Assembly (NCBI GenBank): GCA_029256485.1 | Contig: JAQSXU010000034.1 | Location: 1 to 36,780, forward strand | Source: Clostridiaceae bacterium | Lineage (GTDB): Bacteria; Bacillota_A; Clostridia; Clostridiales; Clostridiaceae | Direction of reading: 5' to 3' | Length of the DNA stretch: 36,780 bases | In this document: positions 15,853 through 24,442 of the stretch, piece by piece | Position numbering within the stretch: the stretch's first letter is position 1 | Layout: every line of letters begins with the position of its first letter | Made by a program: the position numbers and the translations under genes | Notes under the pieces: model-generated | What the model saw: the letters and a program-made list of their open reading frames with translations, nothing else | Told to the model about the DNA's origin: nothing | Database searches by the model: none

Positions 15853-16065
15853 TCAATCTAACTTGTAAATAAACCCATAGACACTTTTGTAATAGACAGG
15901 TTGCATTAAACCACCACATTTTTCACAATTGAAACGGGGAGGGACAGGTGGGTCACTGCCATCCATCTCATCAAAGTATTCAATAACATCGCGGGGAATT
16001 TCTTCAAATTTACCGCATGATAAACATTTAAATTTAATTTTTTTACTAGGTTTGAATTTAGCCAT
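15853..16065 (-). CDS. Small zinc-ribbon protein
   Basis: 70 aa with an excellent ribosome site (TTAAGGAGG, 7 nt before ATG 16065). Two CxxC pairs, C14/C17 (CLSC) and C47/C50 (CEKC), are spaced as in a zinc ribbon and joined by an acidic, proline-rich linker (DEMDGSDPPVPP). Lysine-rich N-terminus. Such ribbons bind nucleic acid or stabilise a fold; the role here is unknown. It is divergent from the OLD nuclease gene, with ~200 bp shared upstream region, and points toward the Panacea pair. Confidence 0.8.
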   Translation of the reverse strand: MAKFKPSKKIKFKCLSCGKFEEIPRDVIEYFDEMDGSDPPVPPRFNCEKCGGLMQPVYYKSVYGFIYKLD

Positions 16066-16141
16066 AAAAAAACCTCCTTAAGCAGAAGGATAGAAATCAA
16101 GATAGTGTTGAAATAATGAAACCTTAATATTATTGAAAACA

Positions 16142-16169
16142 TTTACTTTTTCGATTTCTTTGTTATAAT
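16142..16169 (+). promoter_or_regulatory. Probable sigma-A promoter of the OLD-family gene
   Basis: TTTACT (16142-16147), 16-bp spacer, TATAAT (16164-16169), about 100 bp before the start codon. Confidence 0.55.
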
Positions 16170-16269
16170 AAATGTATAATATGTCGATTATTAGCTAATA
16201 TTTTCATATTATGCTTTAATAAGAGGCATAGCAGTTTTTCTAAATACATTATTGGAAGGGGTATTTCAA

Positions 16270-18180
16270 ATGATGAAACTTAAACATGTTACAATTAACA
16301 AATACAAAAGCTTTTTAACTGAACAAAAGGTTGATATTGAAAATGGTGTAACGCGATTTGTAGGTAAAAACGAATCAGGTAAAACAGCATTTTTAGAAGC
16401 TTTAGCTAAATTTAAGTACTTTGATAATAACGATAAAAGATTTATATTTGACAAAACTCATGATTATCCAAGAAATGAACTAAAATTGTATGAGCAAAAG
16501 AATCCAAATAATGACTATCCAGTAATTACATGTGTTTTTGAATTGAGTGGAGAGTTAATTCAAAAAATTAAAGAAGATGTTGGTGATAAAACTTTTTTTC
16601 AAACATCTATAACTATAAGCAAAAATTACAATGGCACTCTGACTTATAATGATTTAAGGGTAAGCATAAGAGAATTTGTTCAGTTTTTTTTATCAAAGTA
16701 TACTATTCCTTCTGAAAAGGAAGTTGATCTAAAAAAAATAAATGATATTCAAAAGTTATATGAAACTCTTATAGCAGATGCAGAATTAAAAGCGATAGGT
16801 GAAAACCTAAAAAGAAATTATATAGATAAATCATTCCCAGATTGGAATATTGTTGAAGGTTATATTGGACGTCAATATATTTCACCTAATATACCGGAAT
16901 TTTGGTATTTTGATGAATATTATACTTTACCTCCGCAAATAAGTCTTACAAAATTTAAGAATCAATCTATCGATTCTTCTTTTACTCAAGAACAATATGA
17001 TATTACTTCAGCATTGTTTTCTTTAGCAGGTATTGACATATCCAAGCTCATAAGTGATAGTAATCATGAAGCTTTTATTTCCGAATTAGAAGCTACTTCA
17101 AATAGTATAACTGATCAATTTTTAGAATATTGGTCAACTAATAACAATTTAGAAATTCAATTTGAAATACAATCTGTACCAAGTGATAAATTGTTAAATA
17201 TACGTATTAGAAATACAAAACATAGAGTAACACTTCCTCTAAAAAATAGGAGTAAGGGATTTGTGTGGTTTTTTTCTTTTTTAGTTTGGTTTAGTAAAAT
17301 TGCAAGTCATGATAATGTGATCATTTTACTTGATGAACCAGGACTTAATTTACATGCAGAAGCCCAAAACGATTTGTTAAGGTACATAGAAGAGAAACTT
17401 TCTCCAACATATCAAGTGATTTATACTACGCATTCTCCTTTTATGATTGGCTCTACAAAATTGCATGAAGTAAGAACTGTGTATGATTCAAATGATGCTA
17501 AAATTGGTAGTATTATATCAGATGCTCTTGAAGAAAAAGACAAAGCTACATTATTTCCATTACAAGCAGCATTAGGTTATGATTTAGCTCAAAACTTATA
17601 TATTTCTACAAAAAATCTTTTAGTAGAGGGAGTAGCTGATTTAATTTACATAACTTTAATTTCGGATAAGCTTCGTTCTTTAGGAAGACCACATTTAAAT
17701 GAAGATATTACAATTGTACCTGTTGGAGGACTAGATAAAGTAGCCACTTTTATTTCATTGTTAAGGGGCAACAAATTAAAGATTGCATGTTTAGTGGACA
17801 CTTTCGTAGATCAAAAGGGTAAAACAAGAATAACAGATTTAATATATGATAAAATAATTAAAGATAGTAATGTAATCTTTTTTGATGAATTTACTCCTAA
17901 TATAAATCCATCAGAGATAGAAGATATGTTTACATTCGATGAATATATAAACTTATTTAATAATGAATTTGATGAATATGGTGATATTCATGTGAATGAA
18001 TTGTCTCAAGAGCTATCAATAATACAGCAAATTAATAAAATTATTGATAAGAAACGTTTTAATCATTATCGTCCTGCAAATTATCTTTCTAAAAATCTGC
18101 AATTGATAGATTCTTTATCTGAAGATACATTAACCAAATTTTCGAATGCATTTGAAAGGGTAAATAAAGCTTTAAATTAA
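16270..18180 (+). CDS. OLD-family ATP-dependent nuclease (AAA ATPase + TOPRIM)
   Basis: 636 aa from ATG 16270 (GGAAGGGG upstream); an earlier in-frame ATG at 16252 lacks a ribosome site. The ABC-type ATPase half carries Walker A GKNESGKT (32-39), a signature-like RSKGF (327-331), Walker B LLDEPG (353-358) and the switch histidine THS (387-389). The TOPRIM nuclease half shows LLVEGVAD with E453 and D457, LVDTFVD with D510 and D514, and acidic SEIED (548-552). OLD proteins act as defence nucleases. No UvrD-like helicase (GajB) is adjacent, so this is not Gabija; it fits a stand-alone (class 1-like) OLD nuclease. Neighbours are other defence genes. Confidence 0.9.
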   Translation: MMKLKHVTINKYKSFLTEQKVDIENGVTRFVGKNESGKTAFLEALAKFKYFDNNDKRFIFDKTHDYPRNELKLYEQKNPNNDYPVITCVFELSGELIQKIKEDVGDKTFFQTSITISKNYNGTLTYNDLRVSIREFVQFFLSKYTIPSEKEVDLKKINDIQKLYETLIADAELKAIGENLKRNYIDKSFPDWNIVEGYIGRQYISPNIPEFWYFDEYYTLPPQISLTKFKNQSIDSSFTQEQYDITSALFSLAGIDISKLISDSNHEAFISELEATSNSITDQFLEYWSTNNNLEIQFEIQSVPSDKLLNIRIRNTKHRVTLPLKNRSKGFVWFFSFLVWFSKIASHDNVIILLDEPGLNLHAEAQNDLLRYIEEKLSPTYQVIYTTHSPFMIGSTKLHEVRTVYDSNDAKIGSIISDALEEKDKATLFPLQAALGYDLAQNLYISTKNLLVEGVADLIYITLISDKLRSLGRPHLNEDITIVPVGGLDKVATFISLLRGNKLKIACLVDTFVDQKGKTRITDLIYDKIIKDSNVIFFDEFTPNINPSEIEDMFTFDEYINLFNNEFDEYGDIHVNELSQELSIIQQINKIIDKKRFNHYRPANYLSKNLQLIDSLSEDTLTKFSNAFERVNKALN

Positions 18181-18680
18181 AAAATATTTAATGCATACGA
18201 AATAAAGGTAAGATTTGAATAATAATTTTAACTCATAGCAATGAGAAACTGGTATAAAGTTAGGACATTTTCGGGACGTTTTTTATTATAAAAGAAGCTA
18301 AAATGTAGTTATTTAATATAAAGCTTATAGCTTGAAAGCCTTGAAGTTACAAAGAAGTGTTAACTACATATAACATCCTATTATTTTGGGAAGTAAAGCT
18401 ACCCACCCTTTATTTAAATTATTAGCTACATCTTAGACATTATGATTAGATGTGATGCAGCATTTGTGGGAGTGTTTTTAACTATTTGATTTATAAAAGA
18501 TTATCTCATTTATCTTATTTTTATCTTGTACAGTTATATTTATTATAGACATGCGTAGTAAAACCAAGTAAGGTATATATTGAAATATCAACGCATTTAG
18601 TAAAACTAAGTAAGACAAAGTAAGACTAAAATTGAACCGGAAGTTCGTTGGTTAAAAAAAGCATACTTAGAAAAATAATT
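18181..18680. other. Gene-free stretch with short repeats
   Basis: No gene is supported. At about 18553-18630 a motif AGTAAAACYAAGTAAG occurs twice, with a third partial copy (AAAGTAAGACTAAA). These direct repeats lie 160-240 bp outside the att-like repeat at 18791 and could be protein-binding (for example integrase arm-type) sites or simple duplication. Confidence 0.4.
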
Positions 18681-18719
18681 AAAAAAGTACTTACAGTAAA
18701 TTTAGTAAGTACTTTTTTT
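18681..18719. terminator. Bidirectional terminator at the left element boundary
   Basis: AAAAAAGTACTTAC-N10-GTAAGTACTTTTTTT: 13-14 bp stem flanked by A and T runs, able to stop transcription from either side. It lies between the defence region and the integrase. Confidence 0.9.
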
Positions 18720-18790
18720 ATAATTTTTTATGGTGGCGAACTTTTGGCGAACTCAAATTTTTCAACCTGTGTTCAATCCTTGCAACCACT

Positions 18791-18833
18791 GCAATTAGTG
18801 AGCCATGAGGGATTCGAACCCCCGACGAACAGA
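18791..18833 (-). repeat. Left attachment-site repeat (tRNA 3'-end fragment)
   Basis: On the minus strand this reads as the T-arm and acceptor 3' end of a tRNA: GGGGG-TTCGAAT-CCCTC then ATGGCTCA. The same segment recurs at 26345-26388 in the same orientation with one C/T difference and one extra C. The integrase gene lies 130 bp inside. The upstream (5') half of a tRNA is absent, so this is an att-generated fragment. Confidence 0.85.
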
Positions 18834-18962
18834 GTTGATAAATTCAATTCTAATGTTTACCGAATTGATCTGATACTGTTGAAATTTCAATAATAATTGT
18901 ACTAATATTTTCTGAATTTTACTAGCAATATTTCAATCTATGTGGCTAAATAATGGTTAAAT

Positions 18963-20135
18963 TTATTTAAATATTGCATCAAGGCATTCAACTTCTTTTG
19001 CTTTAATGTCCTCTAATACATGAGTATATATTTCAGTAGTCCTGGTTGAACTATGGCCAAGCAATCGAGCAACAGTTAAGATAGAAGTGCCATTTTCAAA
19101 TAATCTTGTCGCATAGGTATGCCTCAGTGCATGGAATTTTTTTCTAGGTACTCCGGCATTATCTAAAGCACGTTCCCAAGATCTTCTTAAATTTTTAGCA
19201 TCCATATGTGTGCCAGTTAATGATGGAAATAATAAATTATTAGATTCATACGCAGGACCTAGCTTCAGTTTTTCTTCCAACACAAGCTTATCTAATTTCT
19301 TAAGTTCTGCTTGTAACATTGCTGTAATAGGTATCTCTCTATTCGAACTTTTTGTCTTAGGTTTAGTTACCTTCAGCTCATGCTCATATTTTTCCTCATC
19401 ATCAAATATTTTGACATTTCGTACGGACTTATTTATTTTGACAATATCACCTTTAATATCAGATTTATGAAGTGCTAATATTTCGCCTTGTCTGCACCCG
19501 GTAAGCAAAGCAAAAATAATAATATAGCGAAGTTTTTCGTTTCCGATACTTTCTAGAATTTTGTTAATTTCATCATTGGTAAAGGTCTCAATAACCCTAT
19601 CATTATCTTCTTCAAGATCTTCTTCATGACCTTTAGGTAACTTTAATCCGACAAGAGGATTCTTTATTACATAGCCTTCTGTTTCAGCATACCTAAAAAA
19701 TTTATTAAGTAACTTATGAAGATTTTTTATCTGAGATTCACTTTTTCCTATATCCAATAATGAATTGTAATATTTTTGTACAGGCAATTTTTTAATTTCT
19801 GAAACAATTATTAACCCCAATTTTGATTCCTTTATATAATTTCTGTATATGCTTTCATACCTCTCAAAGCTGGAGGATTTAATTCCAGAATACTTTTCAA
19901 TATCCCATAACCAGGTAAACATAGCTTGACTTAATGAATGTGATGCTAAGTCAGGATTGATGCCACTTTCTAACGCATTAAGGTATGTTTTTTTTTGATT
20001 CTCAGCATCAGACTTTGATGTTCCGTAAAAGCTTTTATATATTAACTTTCCATTACTGCTATAACCGATGAAGGCCCTTGTTCTAAAATAATCATAACCA
20101 TTTATATTTAAATTTGTCTTTGGTCTGTTAGCCAT
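18963..20135 (-). CDS. int: Tyrosine recombinase (phage/ICE-type integrase)
   Basis: 390 aa. AP2-like N-terminal arm-binding domain (DYFRTRAFIGYSSNGKLIYKSF, about 15-37), SAM-like core-binding domain (about 65-160) and catalytic domain with R215 (TGCRQGE), a lysine near 258, H335-x-x-R338, H361 and nucleophile Y370 (STRTTEIYTHV). It inserts and excises the element at the tRNA-derived repeats. Ribosome site AAAGGTGAT overlaps the stop of the upstream regulator gene (TAA immediately followed by ATG), so the two are translationally coupled. Confidence 0.96.
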   Translation of the reverse strand: MANRPKTNLNINGYDYFRTRAFIGYSSNGKLIYKSFYGTSKSDAENQKKTYLNALESGINPDLASHSLSQAMFTWLWDIEKYSGIKSSSFERYESIYRNYIKESKLGLIIVSEIKKLPVQKYYNSLLDIGKSESQIKNLHKLLNKFFRYAETEGYVIKNPLVGLKLPKGHEEDLEEDNDRVIETFTNDEINKILESIGNEKLRYIIIFALLTGCRQGEILALHKSDIKGDIVKINKSVRNVKIFDDEEKYEHELKVTKPKTKSSNREIPITAMLQAELKKLDKLVLEEKLKLGPAYESNNLLFPSLTGTHMDAKNLRRSWERALDNAGVPRKKFHALRHTYATRLFENGTSILTVARLLGHSSTRTTEIYTHVLEDIKAKEVECLDAIFK

Positions 20136-20630
20136 TTAATCACCTTTCTTATTTAAATCAAATATTTCGATTAATTTAAGTTCGGTAAATTCTTTTACCC
20201 TTTCATAAATTTCTTTGGTTTCATAGGAATATTTATCTATTTTAAATTCTGGAAACGTAGATTTCATAAAAGCAATAAAAGAATTATAAGATTTAATTAA
20301 TAGCTTATCTTCATCGGATATATCCATAACCTCCATATTATCGTATGTATAATTAAAATCTTCGGATGGATTTTTAGATGATCTTATATTTCTACTACTA
20401 CCATGTGCTTTTGTAGAACTCGAGTAGCTTTTGTCCCATGGACTTAAGTACGAAGGTGTAGTTTCTAAAGCTACTGCAAGTTTTTCTAATATATCAAAGG
20501 ACGGTACTCTTTTACCATTTTCATAATTCCATAAAGTTATTGTTGCTATTCCAGCTTTGTTTGCTAATTGTTCCTGTGTTAATCCAAGTTGATTCCTAAG
20601 ACTCCTAATTTTCTTGCCTAATTCATTCAT
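20136..20630 (-). CDS. CI-like repressor (HTH_3 / XRE family)
   Basis: 164 aa from ATG 20630, chosen because GAAGGAGG lies 8 nt upstream; the frame is open further but without a ribosome site. N-terminal helix-turn-helix (about 5-60: LGLTQEQLANKAGIATITLWNYE), serine-rich linker, then an acidic C-terminal region with no recognisable peptidase motif. Probably the lysogeny-type repressor of the element, facing a divergent Cro-like gene across a region with duplicated promoters. It is co-transcribed with int. Confidence 0.88.
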   Translation of the reverse strand: MNELGKKIRSLRNQLGLTQEQLANKAGIATITLWNYENGKRVPSFDILEKLAVALETTPSYLSPWDKSYSSSTKAHGSSRNIRSSKNPSEDFNYTYDNMEVMDISDEDKLLIKSYNSFIAFMKSTFPEFKIDKYSYETKEIYERVKEFTELKLIEIFDLNKKGD

Positions 20631-20673
20631 GCTCTTCCTCCTTCTTTCATTAATTAAAATGCAATAATCTAAA

Positions 20674-20814
20674 TTTAATTTATATATTTGATTCAACAAG
20701 TTCGTATTTTGACTACAGTAATTATACACTAGATTAAACTAAGGATAAGTTTAATTTATATAATTGAATCTAAAAAGTTCGTATTTTAACTATATTAATT
20801 ATACACTAAATTAA
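20674..20814. repeat. Tandem ~65-bp duplication in the repressor control region
   Basis: 20674-20737 and 20750-20814 are two imperfect copies sharing TTTAATTTATATA, AAGTTCGTATTTT and AATTATACACTA. Each copy contains a leftward -10 box (TATAAT on the minus strand), so the duplication gives two tandem promoter/operator units before the repressor gene. Confidence 0.85.
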
Positions 20815-20825
20815 TCAAATGTAAA
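20798..20825 (-). promoter_or_regulatory. Leftward promoter of repressor-int operon
   Basis: Minus strand TTTACA, 16-bp spacer, TATAAT. The inner repeat copy has the same -10 (near 20720) but a weaker -35. Confidence 0.7.
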
Positions 20826-20864
20826 ATAAAATTTTAAAAAAGTTAAAAAAATATAAAAAAATAC

Positions 20865-20892
20865 TTGCATTATGTCAAATGTATTATATAAT
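20865..20892 (+). promoter_or_regulatory. Rightward promoter of the Cro-like operon
   Basis: TTGCAT (20865-20870), 16-bp spacer, TATAAT (20887-20892). A 12-bp palindrome TTATACGTATAA (20902-20913) just downstream is a likely operator. Confidence 0.75.
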
Positions 20893-20966
20893 AGTATGAA
20901 GTTATACGTATAAAATATAACTAAATTATACGCGGCGACTAAAACTATTAAATTGGAGGTGAAGGA

Positions 20967-21164
20967 ATGAGGTATACATTAAAGGCAAAAAGAATCGAAA
21001 GAGGTATAAAACAAGGAGATTTTGCTAGACAACTAGGTATATCTAGACAATTATTAAATTCTATTGAAATGGGTAAAAGTGAGCCAAGAAGAAGTTTGAT
21101 GGTTAAAATGGCTACAGTTCTGAATGAGGATGTTTTAGAGCTATTTTTTAATAACAATAAATAA
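20967..21164 (+). CDS. Cro-like HTH regulator
   Basis: 65 aa; ribosome site TTGGAGGTGAAGGA. A minimal XRE helix-turn-helix spans nearly the whole protein (IKQGDFARQLGISRQLLNSIE, about 14-34). Divergent from the CI-like repressor; first gene of a rightward set with the excisionase-like gene. Probably part of the element's genetic switch. Confidence 0.9.
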   Translation: MRYTLKAKRIERGIKQGDFARQLGISRQLLNSIEMGKSEPRRSLMVKMATVLNEDVLELFFNNNK

Positions 21165-21176
21165 AGAGGTGAAATT

Positions 21177-21371
21177 ATGGAGAATAAATACTTAATATCA
21201 GTTGTTGCTGCATCTAAACGATTTGGAATTGGGAGAGATGTGTTGTATGCAATGATTAGAAGCCAATCAGATATTCCAGTGGTAAAAATTAAAAATGTCA
21301 CAAAAATAAATGTGCCTCTGTTTGAAGAATGGTTAAATAAGGCTGCAATAGAAAAAAGAGTAATTTATTAA
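21177..21371 (+). CDS. Excisionase-like (HTH_17, MerR-type) protein
   Basis: 64 aa; ribosome site AAAGAGGTGAAATT, 12 bp after the Cro-like gene. Winged-helix pattern SVVAASKRFGIGRDVLYAMIR ... INVPLFEEWLNK is that of Xis/HTH_17 DNA-binding proteins, which bend att DNA and direct integrase toward excision. Its place near int in the same small element supports that role. Confidence 0.8.
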   Translation: MENKYLISVVAASKRFGIGRDVLYAMIRSQSDIPVVKIKNVTKINVPLFEEWLNKAAIEKRVIY

Positions 21372-21397
21372 GATAGTTTTTTAGGAAAGGACAAGTT

Positions 21398-21604
21398 ATG
21401 GAAGATTACTATAATGCAAACACTGTAAATGCAGATAACTTTAACTTAACAATGCAAGGTTATATAGAGTATGCAATTAAGTTTGTAAAAGATTGTGATA
21501 TAGGTGTTACTGACCTTCAAATCAAAGCTTTCCGAAATGGCTTGAATTGGGCAAAAGATGAAATGACAATGGAAGATGCAAGAAGGTTTGCAATTAAAAA
21601 ATAG
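21398..21604 (+). CDS. Small hypothetical protein of the integrative element
   Basis: 68 aa; ribosome site AGGAAAGGACAAGTT. Acidic, helical, no signal or membrane segment (MQGYIEYAIKFVKDCDIGVTDLQIKAFRNGL). Not recognised. A stem-loop GCAGCTT / AAGCTGC at 21632-21656 follows, with its T run on the leftward side. Confidence 0.65.
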   Translation: MEDYYNANTVNADNFNLTMQGYIEYAIKFVKDCDIGVTDLQIKAFRNGLNWAKDEMTMEDARRFAIKK

Positions 21605-21750
21605 AGAATATATTGATATTTTATATAAAAAAAGCAGCTTAACGACCAAAGTAAAAGCTGCACTTAATAAGTATATAGTAATTATAATATATTTTAATTA
21701 ATATATCAATCTACTCTATTAAAATTATTAAACACTAAAGTAGGTGAGAT

Positions 21751-22419
21751 ATGGAAGATATTAATGCTCCAGAGTCTTTAATAAAATTGAAGCAATGGAA
21801 TACATGGAGATATGAAGAAAGACCAGACGAGCCGAAACCAGCAAAGGTTCCATATAATCCTAAAGTAACACATTTAAAAGTTGAAGGATGGAAATCATCG
21901 GAAAATAGTAAAGGATGTTACAAACCTGAGTATACCGGAACTGCTAAAACAAACGATTCTAGTACATGGTCAGACTTTTTTACTGCCAGAGATGCTCTTA
22001 AAAGTGGAATATTTGACGGCTTAGGAATTATGTTGTATGGCAATTTATGTGGAATTGACATCGATAATTGCATAGATATAGAAGGCAATCCTTCACAGTT
22101 AGCCATAGATATTATAAATAGTATGAATAGTTACACGGAGGTATCTCCTAGTGGTGTGTATATAGAAAGCAACAGAAATTATATAACAATAAATACGGTC
22201 AATAATAAGCAATATAAATATAAAGATAGTATCAATCAAAAAGAATATGAGCTGAAAGACTATGGATTTATAAGAACACATTTGGGTTATTTAGTAAATG
22301 AAAGGTATATACAACGTATAAACAATAATGATGTAATAATAAAAAATAATCAAAAAATTCCTATAAGCAGATCACGCATTCATTTTGTACAACAAAAACT
22401 TATAGAAGCACTTAGGTGA
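21751..22419 (+). CDS. Chimeric protein: truncated primase-polymerase N-terminus fused to LytTR DNA-binding domain
   Basis: 222 aa in one open frame. Residues 1-135 match the N-terminus of phage/plasmid primase-polymerase proteins: LKQWNTWRYEERP, KVPYNPK, TWSDFFTARDAL, DGLGIML, the metal-binding GIDIDNCID (D103, D105) and NSYTEVSPSG (126-135), where the family normally continues to a catalytic histidine. Residues 136-222 instead match an AgrA/LytTR DNA-binding domain: VYIESNRNYITINT, YGFIRTHLGYLVNERYI and IPISRSR. No receiver domain is present. The stop is 3 bp before the AgrC-like kinase start, so this sits where AgrA belongs. It most likely arose by deletion between two genes; whether it still works as a regulator is unknown. 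Confidence 0.82.
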   Translation: MEDINAPESLIKLKQWNTWRYEERPDEPKPAKVPYNPKVTHLKVEGWKSSENSKGCYKPEYTGTAKTNDSSTWSDFFTARDALKSGIFDGLGIMLYGNLCGIDIDNCIDIEGNPSQLAIDIINSMNSYTEVSPSGVYIESNRNYITINTVNNKQYKYKDSINQKEYELKDYGFIRTHLGYLVNERYIQRINNNDVIIKNNQKIPISRSRIHFVQQKLIEALR

Positions 22420-22422
22420 GTT

Positions 22423-23742
22423 ATGAATAATACACAAATTATATTTGAACTTTTAATAAGTTTATTTGAGTCATACCTAATGATTGAATTCATTTCAAAG
22501 TTTAATGGTTACAAGTACGCAGGAAGTAAAAAAAAATTTTTGATAATATCTGCAGTATTTGTGTTATTTGCAAATGTTACTATAGCTAATTATATTCAAA
22601 CATTTATAGAAGTTCCTAGTTATATAGCTTTATTAATAATGGTTTTATACAGCATAATAGCACTCAGGGGAAATTTTCTAGTTAAGCTATTTAGCTCTAT
22701 TATATTTAATGTCATATTGATTTTAATTAATAGTTTTTCTTTATTCATTTTTAGTATAATTTTCAATGTCAGTGTTGACGATATGATTACAACTTTTGGG
22801 ACTTATAGATTTGTTTGTTTGATAACTTCCAAATTAATATTGTTTTACGTAACTAGAATAATTCTCAAATTGAAAATTTATAAAATTGAAAAAACACCTC
22901 TATCTGTATGGGTATTAATGACTATAATTCCTATACTTACAATATTCATTATGGTAACTATAACAGAATCAGCAGTTTTAAATAATGATAATAGGATTAC
23001 AATATATTTGTTTTTATCCATAATAGGGTTAATGCTTATAAATATAATATTTTATTTCCTTTTTATGAAATTGGTAATAGAATATGAAATAATAACAGAA
23101 AATAAGCTTTTGAAATATAATAACATACTTCAAAATAAGCATAGCACAGAAATTAAAGAACTGTATAAGGAAGTTCAGACCATGAAACATGATATGAAAA
23201 ATCAAATTATTAGTATTAATTCATTTATCCTAGACAAAAATTATAATAAAGCTATAGATTATGCAAATAGTATAATAAAAGATATAAATAATACAAAAAA
23301 ATTTGTCTTTACTAAGAATGATATGTTTAATGCTATTGTAAACAATAAATTATCTGAAGCAAATTCTAAAGGAATTAAAACAAACTATATTATAAATTAT
23401 GATTTAGATCAACATGTGGAAGATGCTGATATAAATATTTTGTTTGGAAATTTATTGGACAATGCAATTGAAGCATGTGAAAAAGTAGAAAAAAATAAAG
23501 ACATTTACTTATTAATAGATAAAAAAAGAGATTACATATTTATTGAAGTAAAAAACACTATAGACAAATCAATCTTACAAGAGAACCCTAATTTATTAAC
23601 AACAAAGAGTGAAAAATCTAATCACGGTTTGGGATTAAGAAGTATAAAAAAAATAGTTGAAAAATATGATGGGATAATAAATTATTGTGAAACGGGTAAT
23701 AAAATCGCTTGTAATATTTTATTATTAGAAAAAAAGGCATAA
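22423..23742 (+). CDS. agrC: AgrC-like sensor histidine kinase
   Basis: 439 aa. Six or so N-terminal membrane helices (residues 5-218) form the peptide sensor; then a coiled dimerisation segment with the phosphoacceptor H256 (MKHDMKNQI) and a GHKL ATPase domain with N-box NLLDNAIEACE (343-353) and G-box HGLGLRSIKKI (401-411). By family knowledge it would sense the autoinducing peptide and phosphorylate an AgrA-type regulator, but no receiver domain is encoded in this element. GTG/ATG choice is not an issue: ATG 22423 follows TAGGTGAG closely after the chimeric gene. Confidence 0.93.
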   Translation: MNNTQIIFELLISLFESYLMIEFISKFNGYKYAGSKKKFLIISAVFVLFANVTIANYIQTFIEVPSYIALLIMVLYSIIALRGNFLVKLFSSIIFNVILILINSFSLFIFSIIFNVSVDDMITTFGTYRFVCLITSKLILFYVTRIILKLKIYKIEKTPLSVWVLMTIIPILTIFIMVTITESAVLNNDNRITIYLFLSIIGLMLINIIFYFLFMKLVIEYEIITENKLLKYNNILQNKHSTEIKELYKEVQTMKHDMKNQIISINSFILDKNYNKAIDYANSIIKDINNTKKFVFTKNDMFNAIVNNKLSEANSKGIKTNYIINYDLDQHVEDADINILFGNLLDNAIEACEKVEKNKDIYLLIDKKRDYIFIEVKNTIDKSILQENPNLLTTKSEKSNHGLGLRSIKKIVEKYDGIINYCETGNKIACNILLLEKKA

Positions 23743-23788
23743 ATTATTTGCCAGATGTACTCGTATATGACCAACCGTCCCCAAACTA

Positions 23789-23816
23789 TTGACTTATGAA
23801 AAAAAACAGTTATATT
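23789..23816 (+). promoter_or_regulatory. Promoter of agrBD
   Basis: TTGACT (23789-23794), 16-bp spacer, TATATT (23811-23816), 45 bp before agrB. The 40 bp upstream (around CCAACCGTCCCCAAAC, 23771-23785) would be the place for a LytTR site, but no clear direct repeat is seen. Confidence 0.65.
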
Positions 23817-23860
23817 GTAAATAAAAGGTAAAGACAAGAATTTAATTATTGGAGGATACA

Positions 23861-24442
23861 ATGATTAAATATTTATCGGACAATATAACTGATTTTTTTT
23901 ATTCAAATAATATACTTGAAGAAGAAGACAAAGAAATATATGTCTATGGTTTACATTTGATAATATCTACTGTTATTGGTATAACTTTGATTTTTATTTT
24001 AGGATTAATATTAAATAGGCTGATTTATTCTATAGTATTTTTAATAAGCTTTATACCAATAAGAATGTATTCAGGCGGGTATCATGCTAGTTCATATGTA
24101 AAATGTAACTTAATTCTTATAGTATTATATTTAACAACAATGTCTGTAGTTGTATTTACACCATCAGTTTATGTAATAGGAATATCAGCAATAATGACAA
24201 TTGCAACAGTATATATTATTTTAAAATTTGCACCAGTTGATAATGAAAAGAAGAGATTGACTGAAAATAAAAAAAAGAGAAATAAAAAAATAACTTTATT
24301 TATTTTGTTTACCTTTTATTTAATTGGGGTGGTCATGTATAAAATAAATATACAAATATTTTATACTATAATAGTTACCATGTTTTTAGTATCAATACTA
24401 ATAATAAAAATTAAAGGGGGTGTTACAAATGAAGGACATTAA
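23861..24442 (+). CDS. agrB: AgrB-like peptide-processing membrane protease
   Basis: 193 aa from ATG 23861, which follows TTGGAGGATACA; the in-frame TTG at 23849 is part of that ribosome site. Polytopic membrane protein with the AgrB signature RMYSGGYHASSYVKC: catalytic H75 and C82 (7 apart, as in staphylococcal AgrB). It removes the AgrD C-terminal tail and closes the macrocycle of the autoinducing peptide. Its 3' end overlaps agrD by 14 bp. Confidence 0.95.
   Translation: MIKYLSDNITDFFYSNNILEEEDKEIYVYGLHLIISTVIGITLIFILGLILNRLIYSIVFLISFIPIRMYSGGYHASSYVKCNLILIVLYLTTMSVVVFTPSVYVIGISAIMTIATVYIILKFAPVDNEKKRLTENKKKRNKKITLFILFTFYLIGVVMYKINIQIFYTIIVTMFLVSILIIKIKGGVTNEGH

Noticed and set aside
16270..18180. 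Gabija (GajA) assignment of the OLD nuclease
   Set aside because: No GajB/UvrD helicase gene adjacent on either side.
18648..18893. 81-aa open frame containing SHEGFEPPT across the left att repeat
   Set aside because: The peptide is the well-known false translation of a tRNA 3' end, and it runs through a terminator; not a gene.
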